A stretch of DNA of 64,000 nt from the NCBI GenBank assembly GCA_038501625.1, contig JAZAYU010000053.1, positions 4,512,501 through 4,576,500 of the forward strand. Reading direction: 5' to 3'. The notes under the pieces are model-generated. The model saw only the letters and a list, made by a program, of their open reading frames with translations. It did no database searches and was not told the DNA's origin. Of the stretch, positions 1 to 11,473 are shown in pieces. The DNA comes from Corbicula japonica. Lineage: Eukaryota; Mollusca; Bivalvia; Venerida; Cyrenidae. Within the stretch, counting starts at the first letter, position 1, and each line of letters opens with the position of its first letter. The position numbers were made by a program, and so were the translations under genes.

Positions 1-924
1 TTTACTAGGCACTGGTATTCTTCAAAAAACAATAGATATGGAAACTCCGTAAAAACTGCTTCTATATGGAAATCTATAGCTTTATGAAGAAATAAATTGT
101 AGGTTAAATGCCAAAAGGGCTCAACAATAATTTTCATATGGAGAAAAACAGGTTTTAAGTTTTTAAAAGTATACTTTTGGTGATAATGGCATAATATTTT
201 GCACATGTATGTTGTAATTTATTATATGTTTATTCACGCAAAGCAAAATAAAAGAAAGACACAAACATTTCCAAAAAACATTTTGTTGATGAGTCCTTTT
301 TGCTAAAAAAGTACAGTTAATTTCCAGAGAGAAATTTTATTAAGCCAAAAGGGCTCATCAGATCAAAATCAAGCAGTAGATAACATGTGTTAAGTCCTTT
401 TATACAATAAGGTGTTTATAAATGCTGTTGTTAAGGTACATGTTAGTTTCGAAAGTCTTTTTGAGTCCATTTGAAACAATCATCTATGAGTTTGGCCTTG
501 CCTAATCACCCACAGAGCTGTCCGAGTCTTCATTATTAATGTATGGTAGTGCGAATTGGTCTTTAGCAGAAATGCTTGTTGATAAGGATTCATAAAATCT
601 TCTGTATATCACAGGAAGTACTGAAGGATCACAAAGATTTTACAAGTCCTTCTTTGCTTCTGAAGTCAGTAATTTCCCTTCAAATGATAATATTTTTCTG
701 TAGACCATTTCAGAAACAGCTCTGTTGTTGTCTTTCTCACACCTTATCTTGTACAAATCATACACTTTTTTAATAGTTTATTAGAATTATCTTGTGAAAC
801 GTATTTCCGTTTAGTTAATCTCTATGTATAATGAGGTTCGACAACTGGGAAAGACTCATATGTGTTTTGATGTACTGCTTCCTTGTATCATTGGTTTTGT
901 TACTAGGTGTGTGTTTTCCTTTGT
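1..924. other. intergenic, no gene seen
   Basis: AT-rich sequence without a supportable exon. Short diverged motifs reading GCCAAAAGGGCTCA occur near 108 and 345. They resemble the arm of the inverted-repeat element at 925-1274 and may be remnants of that family. Confidence 0.5.
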
Positions 925-1274
925 TTTAAAATGGTGAATGTATTTCATCGGTTAAACGCCAAAAGGGCTAAACAACATTTTTGGTCAGATACATATCTGA
1001 TCTGCTGTCCGAATGGATTTACAATTCTCATTTTTCCAAGAAATCCAAGAAGGGCTTATCAGCACTGATGAGCCCTTCTGGCACAAGGAAAAAAAGTGCA
1101 ATTACTGTATTGTACAAAATATTCAAGACATGTTTTTTTTTTACCAAAATCTGGGAACTTATGCTCAATAAGTAAAAAAGTTGTGGAAAAAAAATATAAA
1201 AATGTCAAATTTGACCAAAAATGTTGTTTAGCCCTTTTGGCGTTTAACCGATGAAATACATTCACCATTTTAAA
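925..1274. mobile_element. short inverted-repeat element (MITE-like)
   Basis: Near-perfect terminal inverted repeats of about 60 bp (925-986 and 1209-1274) start with TTTAAAATGG and contain GCCAAAAGGGCTAAACAAC. The 220-bp interior has its own small hairpin around 1046-1079 (AGAAGGGCTTATCAG / CTGATGAGCCCTTCT). No coding capacity. The superfamily is not assignable because the TTTAAA termini are self-complementary and hide any target duplication. Confidence 0.75.
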
Positions 1275-1365
1275 TTGTAACCTTGAGTATTGCCTTATGT
1301 ACCTTATATAGCATTGTGTTAAGAAGAAAGATTGCCAGTTTTTAAATGCCTTAAATCATTGCCCC

Positions 1366-1560
1366 ATGGCTTTTATCCCATGGGCCAAATGTATAGATCA
1401 AGATCAGCTTACACATCCGTGCCATCTCATCAGGTTCTACACTTTTGCTTTTAGGTTCATTAGATTATATCTGACCAAGATGCAAACGGTGTAGATCCAG
1501 ATCAGTTGGCACAGATGTGCTGAAGGATCTGTATCTGCATTGTTCGTCCATGCGAGGAAA
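1366..1560. repeat. GATC-rich palindromic repeat, copy 1
   Basis: Interspersed repeat with units like AGATCCAGATCAG and GATCAGGTTCTACAC in alternating orientation, joined by a spacer resembling TTAGATTATATCTGACCAAG. The same layout recurs about ten times in this window, which defines it as a dispersed family. Non-coding. Confidence 0.7.
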
Positions 1561-1677
1561 GACATTACCATGAAGTAAAGGTCAACTAAATAAGTGAGCA
1601 TAGACTTTGAATGCTACGCTATAGTAAATAATGTCTTATGAGTGAATCAGGGCATTGGATCTATTGATTTTCTTCTT

Positions 1678-1901
1678 TACCCCTTTAAATAAAGGGTTTT
1701 AACACAATGTGCAACCAATGTAGATCCATATATGCCTCCTGATCAGAAGCCACACTGTTTGCTTCTTGGTTAGAAATAACCCAATGAATCTAAAAGTGAT
1801 CAGTGTAGATCTTTATCAGATGGCATGGATGTACTGGCTGATCTGGATCTACACTGTTTGCCCATTAGATAAAAGTCGTTAATATATGCAGTAAAGGGTT
1901 A
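1678..1901. repeat. GATC-rich palindromic repeat, copy 2
   Basis: The outer ends are inverted (CCCTTTAAATAAAGGGTT at the left, AGTAAAGGGTTAAAT at the right). Inside are the family blocks TGTAGATC...GATCAG and GATCTGGATCTACACTG. A likely full-length copy of the non-coding family. Confidence 0.7.
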
Positions 1902-3702
1902 AATTAATGTAGTTAAATACTAGTTAGAATACTTGTATATTGTTCAGTGCATTCATAAGGAGGCCTTGAATAATCATATTTTACAAGTTACCTCACATTA
2001 AGGTTCTGAGTCATTTGACATGTATTACTTTTTTCTTGTAATTATTGGTTTTAGATTGAAGTCTTTTGTTATTTTTAAGATTTTGTTGTCTCCATTTCAG
2101 CCATTCAGATGCTTGAGATTAGAGACTGGTCTCCAGTCTCAGTTAAATAATCCTGGTCCAGATCTGTTGATATGTATAACTAAAGCATTGCATGTAAATT
2201 ACAAAAAAAATGTATATTGTAGATCAGTGTATACCTGTATATGAAGTTCTTTACTATTTGTATTATGTTGTAGTGCTTTATTGTAAATGACCGACTAAGT
2301 CACTGACCTTGTGAGTTTACCAGAACTGTATAAGCTTACCAGTTATTTATGTATGAATGCAGGGTGATATGTGTTTTTATGAAAATAATATTTGTGTTAG
2401 CATTATTAAAGAATTTTCAATTATTTTGATGTACATAAAATGCCTCACCTGCCTTTATGCTGCCATATTTCATGAACTAAATGTCAAATTTTTTTCGGAT
2501 TTCAGTAAATTTAAAATCTGTTTTTTAACCCTGTATTGGTAATTGTGCTACTTACACTATTTTTGTATAATAATATATCAATTGTTTTTGCCAGATTTGA
2601 TGGAACTTTATTTATTTATCAAGATAACTATTTAACATGAATGACCTATCTTGTTATTTTATTTTAATTCTAGTTGGCAAATAAGGTATGCCAGTTCAAC
2701 AGCTATTTGTATATCGTTATATACATTTGTAGTTTGATTACTAGTAATTCAAGATACATTTTTAATGGATTTTAAATGCAGTGATTGGAATGTAAATGGA
2801 ATTTAATCACACTTTGATTCTTGAAATAGATAAATAAGGAATTTTGAAAGCCATGGAAAATATGAAAATATTGCAGGCTCAGTTTGATTGAGCCTGTTCA
2901 TGGGCAGTAATGAAAATGCATATTACTACTAATGCCCCCTAGCAACGTGGTTGGGCATAACTTGTTATTTACACCAATAAACAGTACAATTTCAATCCGT
3001 CCCAAATGATGTGTTTTTTGTGAAAATCGAACCTTCAATGTGGTATTTTTAGATTAATATCATTCCATGTTTAGTGGCTTATGATCCCCGAATAAAATAA
3101 ATCAGTTTCTGAAACAGCCATGAAAATAAGGCTGAAAGAACTGTCGTATTTTTCTGAGGGTTTCAGTTGTGTATCACCTGATTTTTGCGAACAATGTTTT
3201 CTCTAAATAAAGATAGGATTGGAGATCAGTTGCACCTATCATTTTTATCAATTTGGATGTTCCTTAGTATTTTTTATAGTATACCCTCCACAATATTCAT
3301 ATTCAATCACAATCTGCCTCCAGTGGCTCAAATTTGAATTAGACAACATGTCACTAGATATAGATAGCTCTAGATCTAAATGTTCAGAAATGTTTTAAGC
3401 GGTCAAATAATGGAGGTAATTAACCTGAAAGAAAAAAGATAGGCCTTATTATTAGGTCTAGATCTAATTTTCAAAAGTGAAATTATACGCTTTTCAAGAA
3501 TCGACACACTCACAAAACACAGCCTAGTAAATTGTTACTAGATCTACCCGAACCCGCTCTACAAAACTAAAGCATTATCAAGCAACATATGTTTGATTCT
3601 GACTGCAGAAAAACTTGTAATAAATTTAAAATGAAAATTCTGGCGTTTACAACTACAAAGGCAATGGACTAAACATAAAAATTAAGACACATATGAACAG
3701 AA
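1902..3702. other. intergenic, no gene seen
   Basis: AT-rich with small open frames but no splice-supported coding. A half-copy of the CCAAT-bearing foldback repeat lies at 2091-2146. Nothing else is assignable. Confidence 0.45.
2091..2146. repeat. half copy of CCAAT-foldback repeat
   Basis: It matches one arm of the foldback family seen complete at 11337-11473: CATTTCAGCCATTCAGATGC followed by a TTGAGATTAGAGACTGG-like stretch. The other arm is missing. Confidence 0.55.
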
Positions 3703-6204
3703 ATGGCGCCAAAAATACATGCGGAAGACGTAAATGACGTCATGAGTTTCTTTGACGAAATGGCGAACCCAACAATTCTTTGCAATTTTCTGAAATCTGA
3801 GCTTGATTTGAGTACAAAGATTGTGAATCTCGAAGAAAGAGCATCGAACTTGGAAAATGACTTCAGTTCAATCTGTTCTGCAGCGAGGGAACTAGCATTG
3901 TCGGTAAAACGCTATGTTGATCGAGTTGAGACGGAGAAAAAGGTGAGTGTATCATTACAGGCCGGATGGCGGATCCGTATATATAAAACACGAACCATCT
4001 GAACAAATATTCAGTGCATGCGAATTTAGTACATGTAGGCCTATGTCTACAGTATTCCTATCACAAGATTACAAAACACTCGTCTCTGGGCCGTATTCAG
4101 AGCGCCCTTCAGTTTGTAGAGGAATCAAGTTGATTCCCGATCCCATGAATATTAAAATTCGCTACAGAAATGAGACTTGTCCTAGATCTACCCCAATGCA
4201 CGTGATAAGCCTTACCCCAAACACAATTGTGACTAGTCCTACCCCAAAACACGCGTTCTTTTAAAAATATTAAGGTTACATCAAAATCAGCCGCGCCACG
4301 AGAAAATCAGTCTTGTAAACACTATCCCTGGGTCCAAAATAAAACTGAGTGTGCAATCTCAAGCATCCAGTCGGCTAAAATGGCGAACTGTCGTCATTTC
4401 AGCCAATCAGAGGCTTGAGATTTCAGCCTGGTCTCCATTTTAAGGTTTGTTATCATGGGAAATAGTCTTTTGGTGATAGTTTTCACATTTGTAGTTGTTA
4501 AAATTGTAATTAGATCTACAACAAACAATTGCCTTTCAAGGAATGGTTGTCGGCTTCCCGAAAACATGTTTTCGCGTGGCGTGGGTCATAAAGCAGTGTA
4601 ACTTTCAAGCAAAGTTCTTTTTCGAAGAATAATTTTAAAAAAGATTTGGCATTGTTTTTTATTTGTTCTCCTTAAAACTTAGTTGATCTACGGACGGTAA
4701 ATATACTGGATTGCTACCGGTGAACGTTAAGGACCATTAACAAAGGATAGCCAAGTTTTTATTAATTCTGGAAAGTGCACTGTGTGTTTTATTTGTTGAA
4801 AACGACATACTACTATTCTGGGGACGCACGAGCACGGCAATTCTATTCGTTTTTATACGAGTTTAGTAATTTGCTTTTACGATAACCCAAATTTGTAAAA
4901 AAAAATTATAATTCACGGAATTGTCTCAATGCGATCAGCGTATTTAAAGTTAATTCATGTATATATTAATTCATTGTAGATTTCTAAATCCAATTTTGTT
5001 GCAACGACTGTATAAACAGTTAATTTTCTGTCTTTCACTGGTCATGACCAAATAAACTCAGCATTTTTATGAATTACGTTCAACGTCAGCTTGACAAGGT
5101 GGTTGAATCTGTAAGCGAAGGAGTCGCGCGCGCTTTATTAAATGTGCCCAACCAACACATTTATCTCAAAGTCTGTACTTCTCAGCTGTCTTGCTTGTGC
5201 AGTCCTTAACATCCCTTCTTTGTCCATAATGCTAAGATTCAAACCTTAGACGTAGTTATCAGCGATATCAAAGATTTTCTGCTATTGACCACATGTCCCA
5301 AAGTTACAGAAGTAAATCTATCTTAAAGGGGGAAAAACATGCTCCTTGGGTGGGGTAATGCAATGTCAATTTTTCTGAAAAAAAGGGTTATTTTAAAAAT
5401 AACAGTTAGACCATATCGTTAGTAATATTTACAAAATGTCTGAATAATACGCAGCATAATTATATTGAAAGTTTGTCTCCCACTAAACGTACAGTATTGC
5501 AAGTACTCAAAATAACTACATTATATTTGTATATTTCACAGAGTTGGGACATTTTGGAATGTATTTTGAGTGACAACTGCAATGCACGGGATATTCTAGA
5601 TCACGTGAAAATCTTCTTTAACTTCGTGCTGGCCAAGATGGCGACCAAACACGCGGAGATTACCGACATAAAAATGCTTTGGCATCTAGTTGACAGTGAA
5701 GGCGTTAAACAAGTGTTCCATGACGTCATCAAAACGTTTGGGTTCAAAGACACGGATGCAGACGACATAAAGGTTCTTTTAGCCGTTATATACAAACTCC
5801 ACGTTGACATGGAACATGAAGCAACAACAGACGACAAGGCGACTGCAGAACACGATATCAGTTTTAAACTTTCCGGAGAAGAGTTGCAACACTTGGTTGA
5901 AGAAGTTGATCGAAAACTTAGAAATCTTAGTACTAAAGTACCCGAGAGTTTATCAGCCGACACAAACCGATGCTCATCTGCTCAAGAATGCAGCAGTGAC
6001 GAGGAGGAGCATGCACTAGACACTGTCGATTACAAGTATTCTAAACGTCATGACAACATTTTGAAGGCTGTTGGTTCACTGAACTTGTACGTCAATCTTA
6101 AGAATGTTGCTCGAAAAATCGTAGGAATCGTTGTGTATGCTCTTAACATAGGCAGGCAGGACAAAACATTGTCGATTATCCATACAGAGAAAAATACTGC
6201 CTAA
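3703..6204 (+). CDS. uncharacterised helical protein, 300 aa, two exons
   Basis: Exon 1 is 3703-3942 (80 codons, starting MAPKIHAEDV) and ends at AAAAAG|GTGAGT. Exon 2 is 5542-6204, after TTTCACAG, starting SWDILECILS and ending with TAA. Both boundaries are phase 0, so the join keeps one frame of 300 aa. I do not recognise the family. Residues about 30-80 look like an amphipathic coiled coil (LSTKIVNLEERASNLENDF). The middle is helical and charged. Residues about 200-255 are acidic and Ser-rich (SSDEEE), and the C-terminus is basic to hydrophobic. There is no signal peptide or clear membrane segment. The start is chosen because it is the first ATG of the exon in a good context (AGAAATGGCG). 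The 1.6-kb intron holds a diverged foldback repeat at 4328-4450. An upstream non-coding exon cannot be excluded. A cytoskeletal or chromosome-associated scaffold role is possible but unsupported. Confidence 0.65.
4328..4450. repeat. CCAAT-foldback repeat, diverged copy
   Basis: Inverted arms AACTGAGTGTGCAATCTCAAG and CAGCCAATCAGAGGCTTGAG surround a short AAATGGCGAAC centre. It lies inside the intron of the 3703-6204 gene and belongs to the family with about ten members here. Confidence 0.6.
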
Positions 6205-7082
6205 AATGAAATGCAAAACATATCAGAATACAAAATCAGAAATTTATTTATAATCCTTTGAAATGAAATCTGGTATGGCAATAAGAACACCCTTAGAGTG
6301 CCAGGCATTGTCTGGGTCACATCTGTGACCAGTCCAGACCCAGATCAAACTGTGTGGTATGATCCTCTAGACAGCTATTCTGATTAAACAAGCTAGATTA
6401 AAGGTTTACAGACATTGACTGCTTCAGAAAAACAACAACAAATAAATCATCCTTGTGTTTATTAAAATAAACATTGTGTGTTCCAATTCAATAGAAAATA
6501 TTTTTTCTCTAATAAGACATCTTTAAACTATGTATTAAACTTGGAATTAAACCTGGAATCACAATTGTGATGTGTGATCTTTACACTGTGTTTACATTTC
6601 AACAGAGAAAAGGCCATGTCAGCATTATTTTGGTGCCTTTCATTTATTGCTTATATATTTACTGTTCACATATTTTCACAGCAAAGATAACTGGTCATGG
6701 CATAAGTGATATGGGTCATTAGGCAAACAATTTTGTGTCCAGAACAAAGACATCAAACTTTTTAGTTAACATAACATATGACACATAACATAAAATATAC
6801 CTCGTACATGGAGATTTTTCAACAATTAATAAGATACATAATGCATCATTTTTTGAACATTGTGTACAATAATTTTAATTTTAGAAGGAACCATTAATTT
6901 TAAAGTCATAATAATCATGACATTTCAGCAAATTTACTTGTAAATTATTTAATGTTTATTTTCAAGATATACAATGTATTCATTTTATAAACTCTACTGG
7001 TAATTAATGAACATATTCTCTGGCACTGACAATAGACGATTTAACAGATTTTTCTTTTTTTCTCCAACATAAGTGAACAGTA
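6205..7082. other. 3' flank of 300-aa gene, no gene seen
   Basis: Very AT-rich. A TTTATTTATAATCC stretch near 6240 may belong to the 3' UTR. A short GATC-repeat relic lies near 6305-6360. No exon is supported. Confidence 0.4.
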
Positions 7083-7213
7083 AGGGTTACCAGTAACCAT
7101 TAATTCCATGGGATATGTTTAGATCCATCTGTGCCATCTGATCAGGGTCTACACTGTTAGCTTCTAGTCAGTAGATTATTTCTGACAAAGAAGCGACCAG
7201 TGTAGATCCAAAT

Positions 7214-7249
<36 letters not shown>

Positions 7250-7378
7250 GTGTTTTAACAGAAACATAGTCACTGAATAGAGAACAGTGTAGACTTTGAT
7301 CAGAAAGCACAGACAGATCTGGGTCTACATTGGTCACAAATTGGACAAATGCTCTGATTAACACTTAAATGGTTAAAC
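7083..7378. repeat. GATC-rich palindromic repeat, copy 3, with (TG)n
   Basis: The family blocks CTGATCAGGGTCTACACTG, GTGTAGATCCAAATAAG and GATCTGGGTCTACATTGG are split by a (TG)n run at 7216-7253. The ends are TAAGGGTTACC and ATGGTTAAAC, an inverted pair. Confidence 0.65.
7216..7253. repeat. (TG)n microsatellite
   Basis: About 38 bp of TG dinucleotides with one TGCG interruption, inside a dispersed repeat. Confidence 0.95.
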
Positions 7379-7712
7379 ATGAAAGAAATAAGTTTTCTTC
7401 ATCCTGGCCTGCAGATTTTAATAATTACAACGTTTAAAATCAGGTACACGAATAACTTATCATTTATACACTATCTTATCATTTATACACTATCAACTAT
7501 TGTACATGTAGTTCCACCATGATGATTATTCTTGGAATCACATTGGTTCATGCAGTATAAATACTAAAATCACAGAAATTATCATTACATAAATCCTTTA
7601 CCTCAGGATATACCTTTGTTGCATAGGTGAAAAGTGTAGATCCAGATCAGCCAGTGCATCTGTGTTGCCCTGATCACGATCTACACTGTTTGCTTTTCAA
7701 TTTATGATGTTA

Positions 7713-8727
7713 CGAGGGTTGTTCGGAAAGTTTTGAGACAGTATGATTTTCTCTGTAACTAATTATAACTGCGCAGAATATTTAATACAAATTATAGTTT
7801 AATATGTCATTTATCCCAGTAAGTACTCTAAAACGTGGTAACGTTACTATTATGCATATAATCGTTTCCATAGCAACAACTGTCCACGCATCCTGGCGCA
7901 CGGCATATTTTCTTGTTATAATTTTTCTTTTTGAATGAAAAGAGCCCCTAAAATTGCGCCATACGTCCCAAAATTTTTATGCCGTTACTTCTGACTTCTG
8001 TACGACATTTCAGCAAGTTGTTTTAGCCGTTATCAAGGATCGTTATAGTAACATCTGCGCGACAAGGCAGCGACTATGGAAACACCGTCAAAAGAAGAAC
8101 AGCGTGTTTTATTAAGTTTTGCGTTAATCTTGGAAAAACGCCAACATAAACCAAGCAACTTCTAGAACAGGCAAACAACAAACGCGCTGCTAGTCGGCCA
8201 TTGATGTTTAGATAGCATAAGGAGTATCGGGATGGCAGAAAATCAACAAAAGACAAGGACAGGAGCGGTCGCCCGTCCGTCATCGATGATAAACTGACAA
8301 TTGCCAAAACTCGCGCTTCAGTGTGACCTTCGCATAACAGTAAGAGAAGTTGCAAAAGTTTGCAGAAGGTAAGGCCACTGCTAATAAAATGTTAACTGAT
8401 ACACTTTCAATGTCACAGGTTTCGGAATGACAAATGTGGAAGTTGTGAAGGTAGATACTTTGAAAATGAGTAGAAGTTGACTTTTCTACAGTGACTTTAA
8501 ACTGTTAAAATAACAACAACGTCGGGCAACGTCATTCCGTGCGCCGGGTCACTGATAGTGTTTGTGCCTAACGCTTTGTAGCCTTCGTATACACGAAGCT
8601 ATTGTAATGAAATTTTACACCATAATAGATGAGGTATTATAGTAATACAGAGTAAACTTTTTGATTGATTTTATCTTCTTTAACGTTAAATATTGGCCGT
8701 GTCTCAAAACTTTCTGAACAACCCTCG
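7713..8727. mobile_element. mariner-like element, non-autonomous, 1.0 kb
   Basis: Terminal inverted repeats of about 26 bp start CGAGGGTTGTTCGGAAAG at the left and, as reverse complement, CGAGGGTTGTTCAGAAAG at the right. TA is duplicated on both sides (7711-7712, 8728-8729), as expected for Tc1/mariner. The interior keeps only a broken N-terminal transposase region (about 8076-8330). The catalytic DD(D/E) domain is absent. Confidence 0.85.
8076..8330 (+). pseudogene. mariner transposase N-terminal remnant
   Basis: Translated fragments shared with the mariner DNA-binding domain are split over two frames: LGKTPT, then TKQLLEQANKQ, HKEYRDGRKS and DRSGRPSV. In-frame stops and at least one frameshift break it. 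It is inside a TA-flanked element with intact ends, so it is a dead internal-deletion copy that an active relative could still have mobilised. Confidence 0.7.
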
Positions 8728-9086
8728 TATTTCTGACCACGAGGCAACCAGTGTAGATGCAGAATATGGCACCCATGTGATAAAAGGCATATTTATGGTA
8801 TAAGGGGTTACAGAACATAATCATACAGATAATACACTTGTAGTCATAGGTTATTATTCTCGGGTATTTTGCATCATTTTTTTAGTTCGAAGCAAAATAA
8901 AAAAGGCAAAATTATTGCTACAAACTACACAAACCTTTTACATTTTTAACCATAAATCTTTGTCAATACTACATTTTCCTTTGAACATGATTGTCCACAG
9001 AACTTTTTATGTTAAGTGTATCTCACACAGCCAACACATGATTTGAAAAATGAATGATATTGAAGCACTAAATTCCTGAGCCTTCG

Positions 9087-10815
9087 TTATTTGTCTTTTC
9101 CTTGTTCTTTTCTTTTTGCCTCGGCAAATTCTCTAAGTCTTTCCCATAACACACCAATCTGATCAACTCGAGGTATCTGAAAAATCAATAATACAATTTA
9201 TTCACTTAGACAAAAGGTAAGCTAAGCCTTATAAGATGTCCCATTTTAATATGGCAAAGAATTAACATTAATAAAGGCATATCTTACCTCCTGGCAATGC
9301 CTGTACCCAATAACAGCTGGGCTAACAAGTGTGATCAATGAAGAACCTTGTCCAAGGACAAAAGGCAGTCCTACCTATTTGGTCACTAGTGTCCAAGGTT
9401 ATAAAACTGAGCATGGAAACCAGTCTCAAATCTCAAACATCTGATTGGCTGAAACGGCGACCAGAGATTTGAGACTGGTTTACAATCTCAGTTTTATAAC
9501 CTTCAGCCCAGGCCTACAAACTGAAATTTCTTGACATAATTTGACCAACTCAACACTTTCAGTGACATAGCTGACCAATGTGTTCCTGGGTTTCTAACAG
9601 GTAGATAACAGTTCTCTAAGTAACTGACAACCTACAGACATCACTGGAAGAAAATTATTATAGATTTTTTTGGAGAAATATACATGTAAGTGGTACTTCA
9701 CTGTTATCAAACAATGGAATATCATTTTATTTTCACTGTTGGTACATGCTAACGTTCTGGATGATAAGTTTAGAAAACGGGTTCGGTTTGATTATACGAT
9801 GTTCTGCAAGTCACAGACAAACATTATCTCACGGGTTTTGAAGTAAAAGCACAGAATAAAAAGAAATTCTGTTTTTACTAGTGAAAGATAGAAATATATT
9901 TCATTCGGAACTCTGGGATAATGTATTTTTCACTTGTGGCTTCACCACTAGTAAACATACAAATTCCTGGGTTGAAGGTTATAAAACAGAGTTTGGAAAC
10001 CAGTCTCAAATCTCAAGCATCTGATTGGCTGAAATGGCAACTGGTTGCCATTTCAGCCAATCAGATGCTTGAGATTTGAGGCTGGTTTCCATGCTCAGTT
10101 TTATAACCTTGGGCACAGAGCTCACTCTGTGAAATATATTTCTATCTTTCACTAGTAAAAGCATCTTCTATATGTTTACAAATCATGTTTATGTGTCGAG
10201 TAGAAGGGTGGGTTAGAGTTAATTGCCCAATGTACCTTGTACTTGTTTAATTACATCAGAACCCGTTGGGGCAATTGTAAGGTTACCCTTCTGGTTCTCA
10301 TTGTTAATACTTGTTTGTGAAGCTTTTTTTCAAACTAATTATATTATAATCATATGCTCTCTTTTCTCCTCAATCTTTAGACTGTGTGGCGAGGTTGGGT
10401 TTTTTAAATGTGGCTATACCTGATATGCATGTACCTACTTTACCAGTTATTCCTGGTTCCTTGCAAATATACTTAAAGAAATTAGAAACGCAACTTCTTT
10501 AAACACAAAATATATTTCGTGTTTAGAGAAGTTGCGTTTTTAATTTCTTTCACTATTTGTAATATACTTAAAGAAATAAGAAACGCAACTTCTTCAAAAA
10601 CTACTCAGTAAATAAATTTCACATTTAAAGAAGTTGCGTTTCTAATTTATTTAAGTATATTAAATTCTTAAGATTCTAATTCTGCAGACTATTTGTTGAA
10701 ACTCTTGCTAAAAACAAAACAAGAGATGACAGAGGAATAGTTATAATCAATAGTTATATACCTGATAGTTCTGATCCATGTACATGCCAACATATACTCC
10801 TAAGCCAAATATCAT
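9087..10815 (-). CDS. STMP1: STMP1/mitolamban-like 47-aa membrane microprotein
   Basis: Two minus-strand exons: 10762-10815 (18 codons, MIFGLGVYVGMYMDQNYQ, donor CAG|GTATAT) and 9087-9176 (IPRVDQIGVLWERLREF..., stop TAA). The acceptor is TTTTTCAG and the join is phase 0. The product is 47 aa: a short hydrophobic segment at residues about 1-14, the sequence GMYxxQNYxIP, then a charged helix ending in Lys-rich residues. This matches the layout and about 47-aa length of the vertebrate short transmembrane mitochondrial protein 1. That protein lies in the inner mitochondrial membrane and has been linked to respiratory complex III. The exon with the ATG follows an acceptor directly (TTTTCAG|ATG), so an upstream exon may add 5' UTR or a few N-terminal residues; I could not locate it. 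The intron carries two foldback repeats and a pair of long hairpins. Assignment rests on a short alignment from memory, so confidence is moderate. Confidence 0.6.
9393..9504. repeat. CCAAT-foldback repeat
   Basis: Arms CCAAGGTTATAAAACTGAGC and CTCAGTTTTATAACCTT are inverted. The central arms CATCTGATTGGCTGAAAC and GGCGACCAGAGATTTGAGAC show a small central deletion. It lies in the intron of the STMP1-like gene. Confidence 0.8.
9865..10162. mobile_element. TIR element interrupted by a foldback repeat
   Basis: Inverted ends read TTTTTACTAGTGAAAGATAG (about 9870) and, as reverse complement, the same at about 10128-10160. A foldback repeat sits inside it at 9974-10110. A related single arm occurs at about 21750-21800. 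Non-coding. Confidence 0.65.
9974..10110. repeat. CCAAT-foldback repeat, nested
   Basis: Near-perfect palindrome: AAGGTTATAAAACAGAG ... GATTGGCTGAAATGGCAAC / GTTGCCATTTCAGCCAATC ... CTCAGTTTTATAACCTT. It is nested in the TIR element at 9865-10162. Confidence 0.85.
10466..10662. repeat. two tandem long hairpins
   Basis: Two successive palindromes built on ACTTAAAGAAATTAGAAACG and AAGAAGTTGCGTTTCTAAT. Each can fold into a hairpin with stems of about 30 bp. The copies differ by several bases and by loop sequence. Located in the STMP1-like intron. Likely TIR-element remnants. Confidence 0.75.
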
Positions 10816-11085
10816 CTGAAAACAACCAACAAAATCCAGGTTATAACATGTTTACAATATATGCTTGGGCCCCCAAGTTAAAGACAACAAATATTTTATA
10901 GTAAGCAGACTTAAGCAATCATCTAGGGCTGTATCACATTTCTGACTAAATCTCTCTAATATCTGACAAAAATTATAGTATTAAAAAAAGTTTAAAAATG
11001 TAACACTCTATGTAAGAAATTATACTGCAGAAATGAATAACGTTTATAACAAGAAAATTTTAAAAAAAGTTAAGTTTTACTTTAT

Positions 11086-11297
11086 GGGATATAACCGTTA
11101 TTCCATGGGCATACAGTGCAGATCCAGATCTGTGCCATCTGATCAGGATCTACACTATTTTAGATTAATTAGGTTATTTCTGACCAAGAAGCTACACCAG
11201 TGTAGATCCAGATTAGATAGAATGGATGTGCCAGCTGATCTGGATCTACTCTGGTTGCAAATGAAAAAATAACTGTGTATACAGAGTAAATGGTTAA
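11086..11297. repeat. GATC-rich palindromic repeat, copy 5
   Basis: Blocks CAGTGCAGATCCAGATCTG, TGATCAGGATCTACAC, AGTGTAGATCCAGATTAG and CTGATCTGGATCTAC, with TTAGGTTATTTCTGACCAAG in the middle. This is a near-complete copy bounded by ATAACCGTTATTCC and GTAAATGGTTAAA. Confidence 0.75.
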
Positions 11298-11336
11298 AAC
11301 TTATATAATATGTGCGTGTTATTAGTTAACTGGCTT

Positions 11337-11473
11337 CAAGGTTATAAACCTGAGCTTGGAAAACAGTCTCAAATCTCAAGCATCTGATGGGCTGAAATGG
11401 CGACCAGTCGCCATTTCAGCCAATCAGATGCTTTAGATTTGAGACTGGTTTCCATGCTCAGTTTTATAACCTT
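11337..11473. repeat. CCAAT-foldback repeat, complete copy
   Basis: A complete copy of about 137 bp. Outer arms are CAAGGTTATAAACCTGAGC / GCTCAGTTTTATAACCTTG; inner arms are GAAATGGCGACCAG / CGCCATTTCAGCCAATCAG. It can form a single hairpin over its full length. Confidence 0.85.

Larger units (their letters stand above)
7596..8813. repeat. GATC-rich repeat, copy 4, split by mariner
   Basis: The left half (7628-7712) carries GTGTAGATCCAGATCAGCC and GATCTACACTGTTTGC. The right half (8728-8813) carries TTTCTGACCACGAGGCAACC and GTGTAGATGCAG. In intact copies these blocks are contiguous, so the mariner at 7713-8727 is a later insertion. Confidence 0.65.

Noticed and set aside
5601..5963. 120-codon minus-strand frame
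   Set aside because: Shadow of exon 2 of the 300-aa gene; the plus frame has matching splice phases and the minus frame has none.
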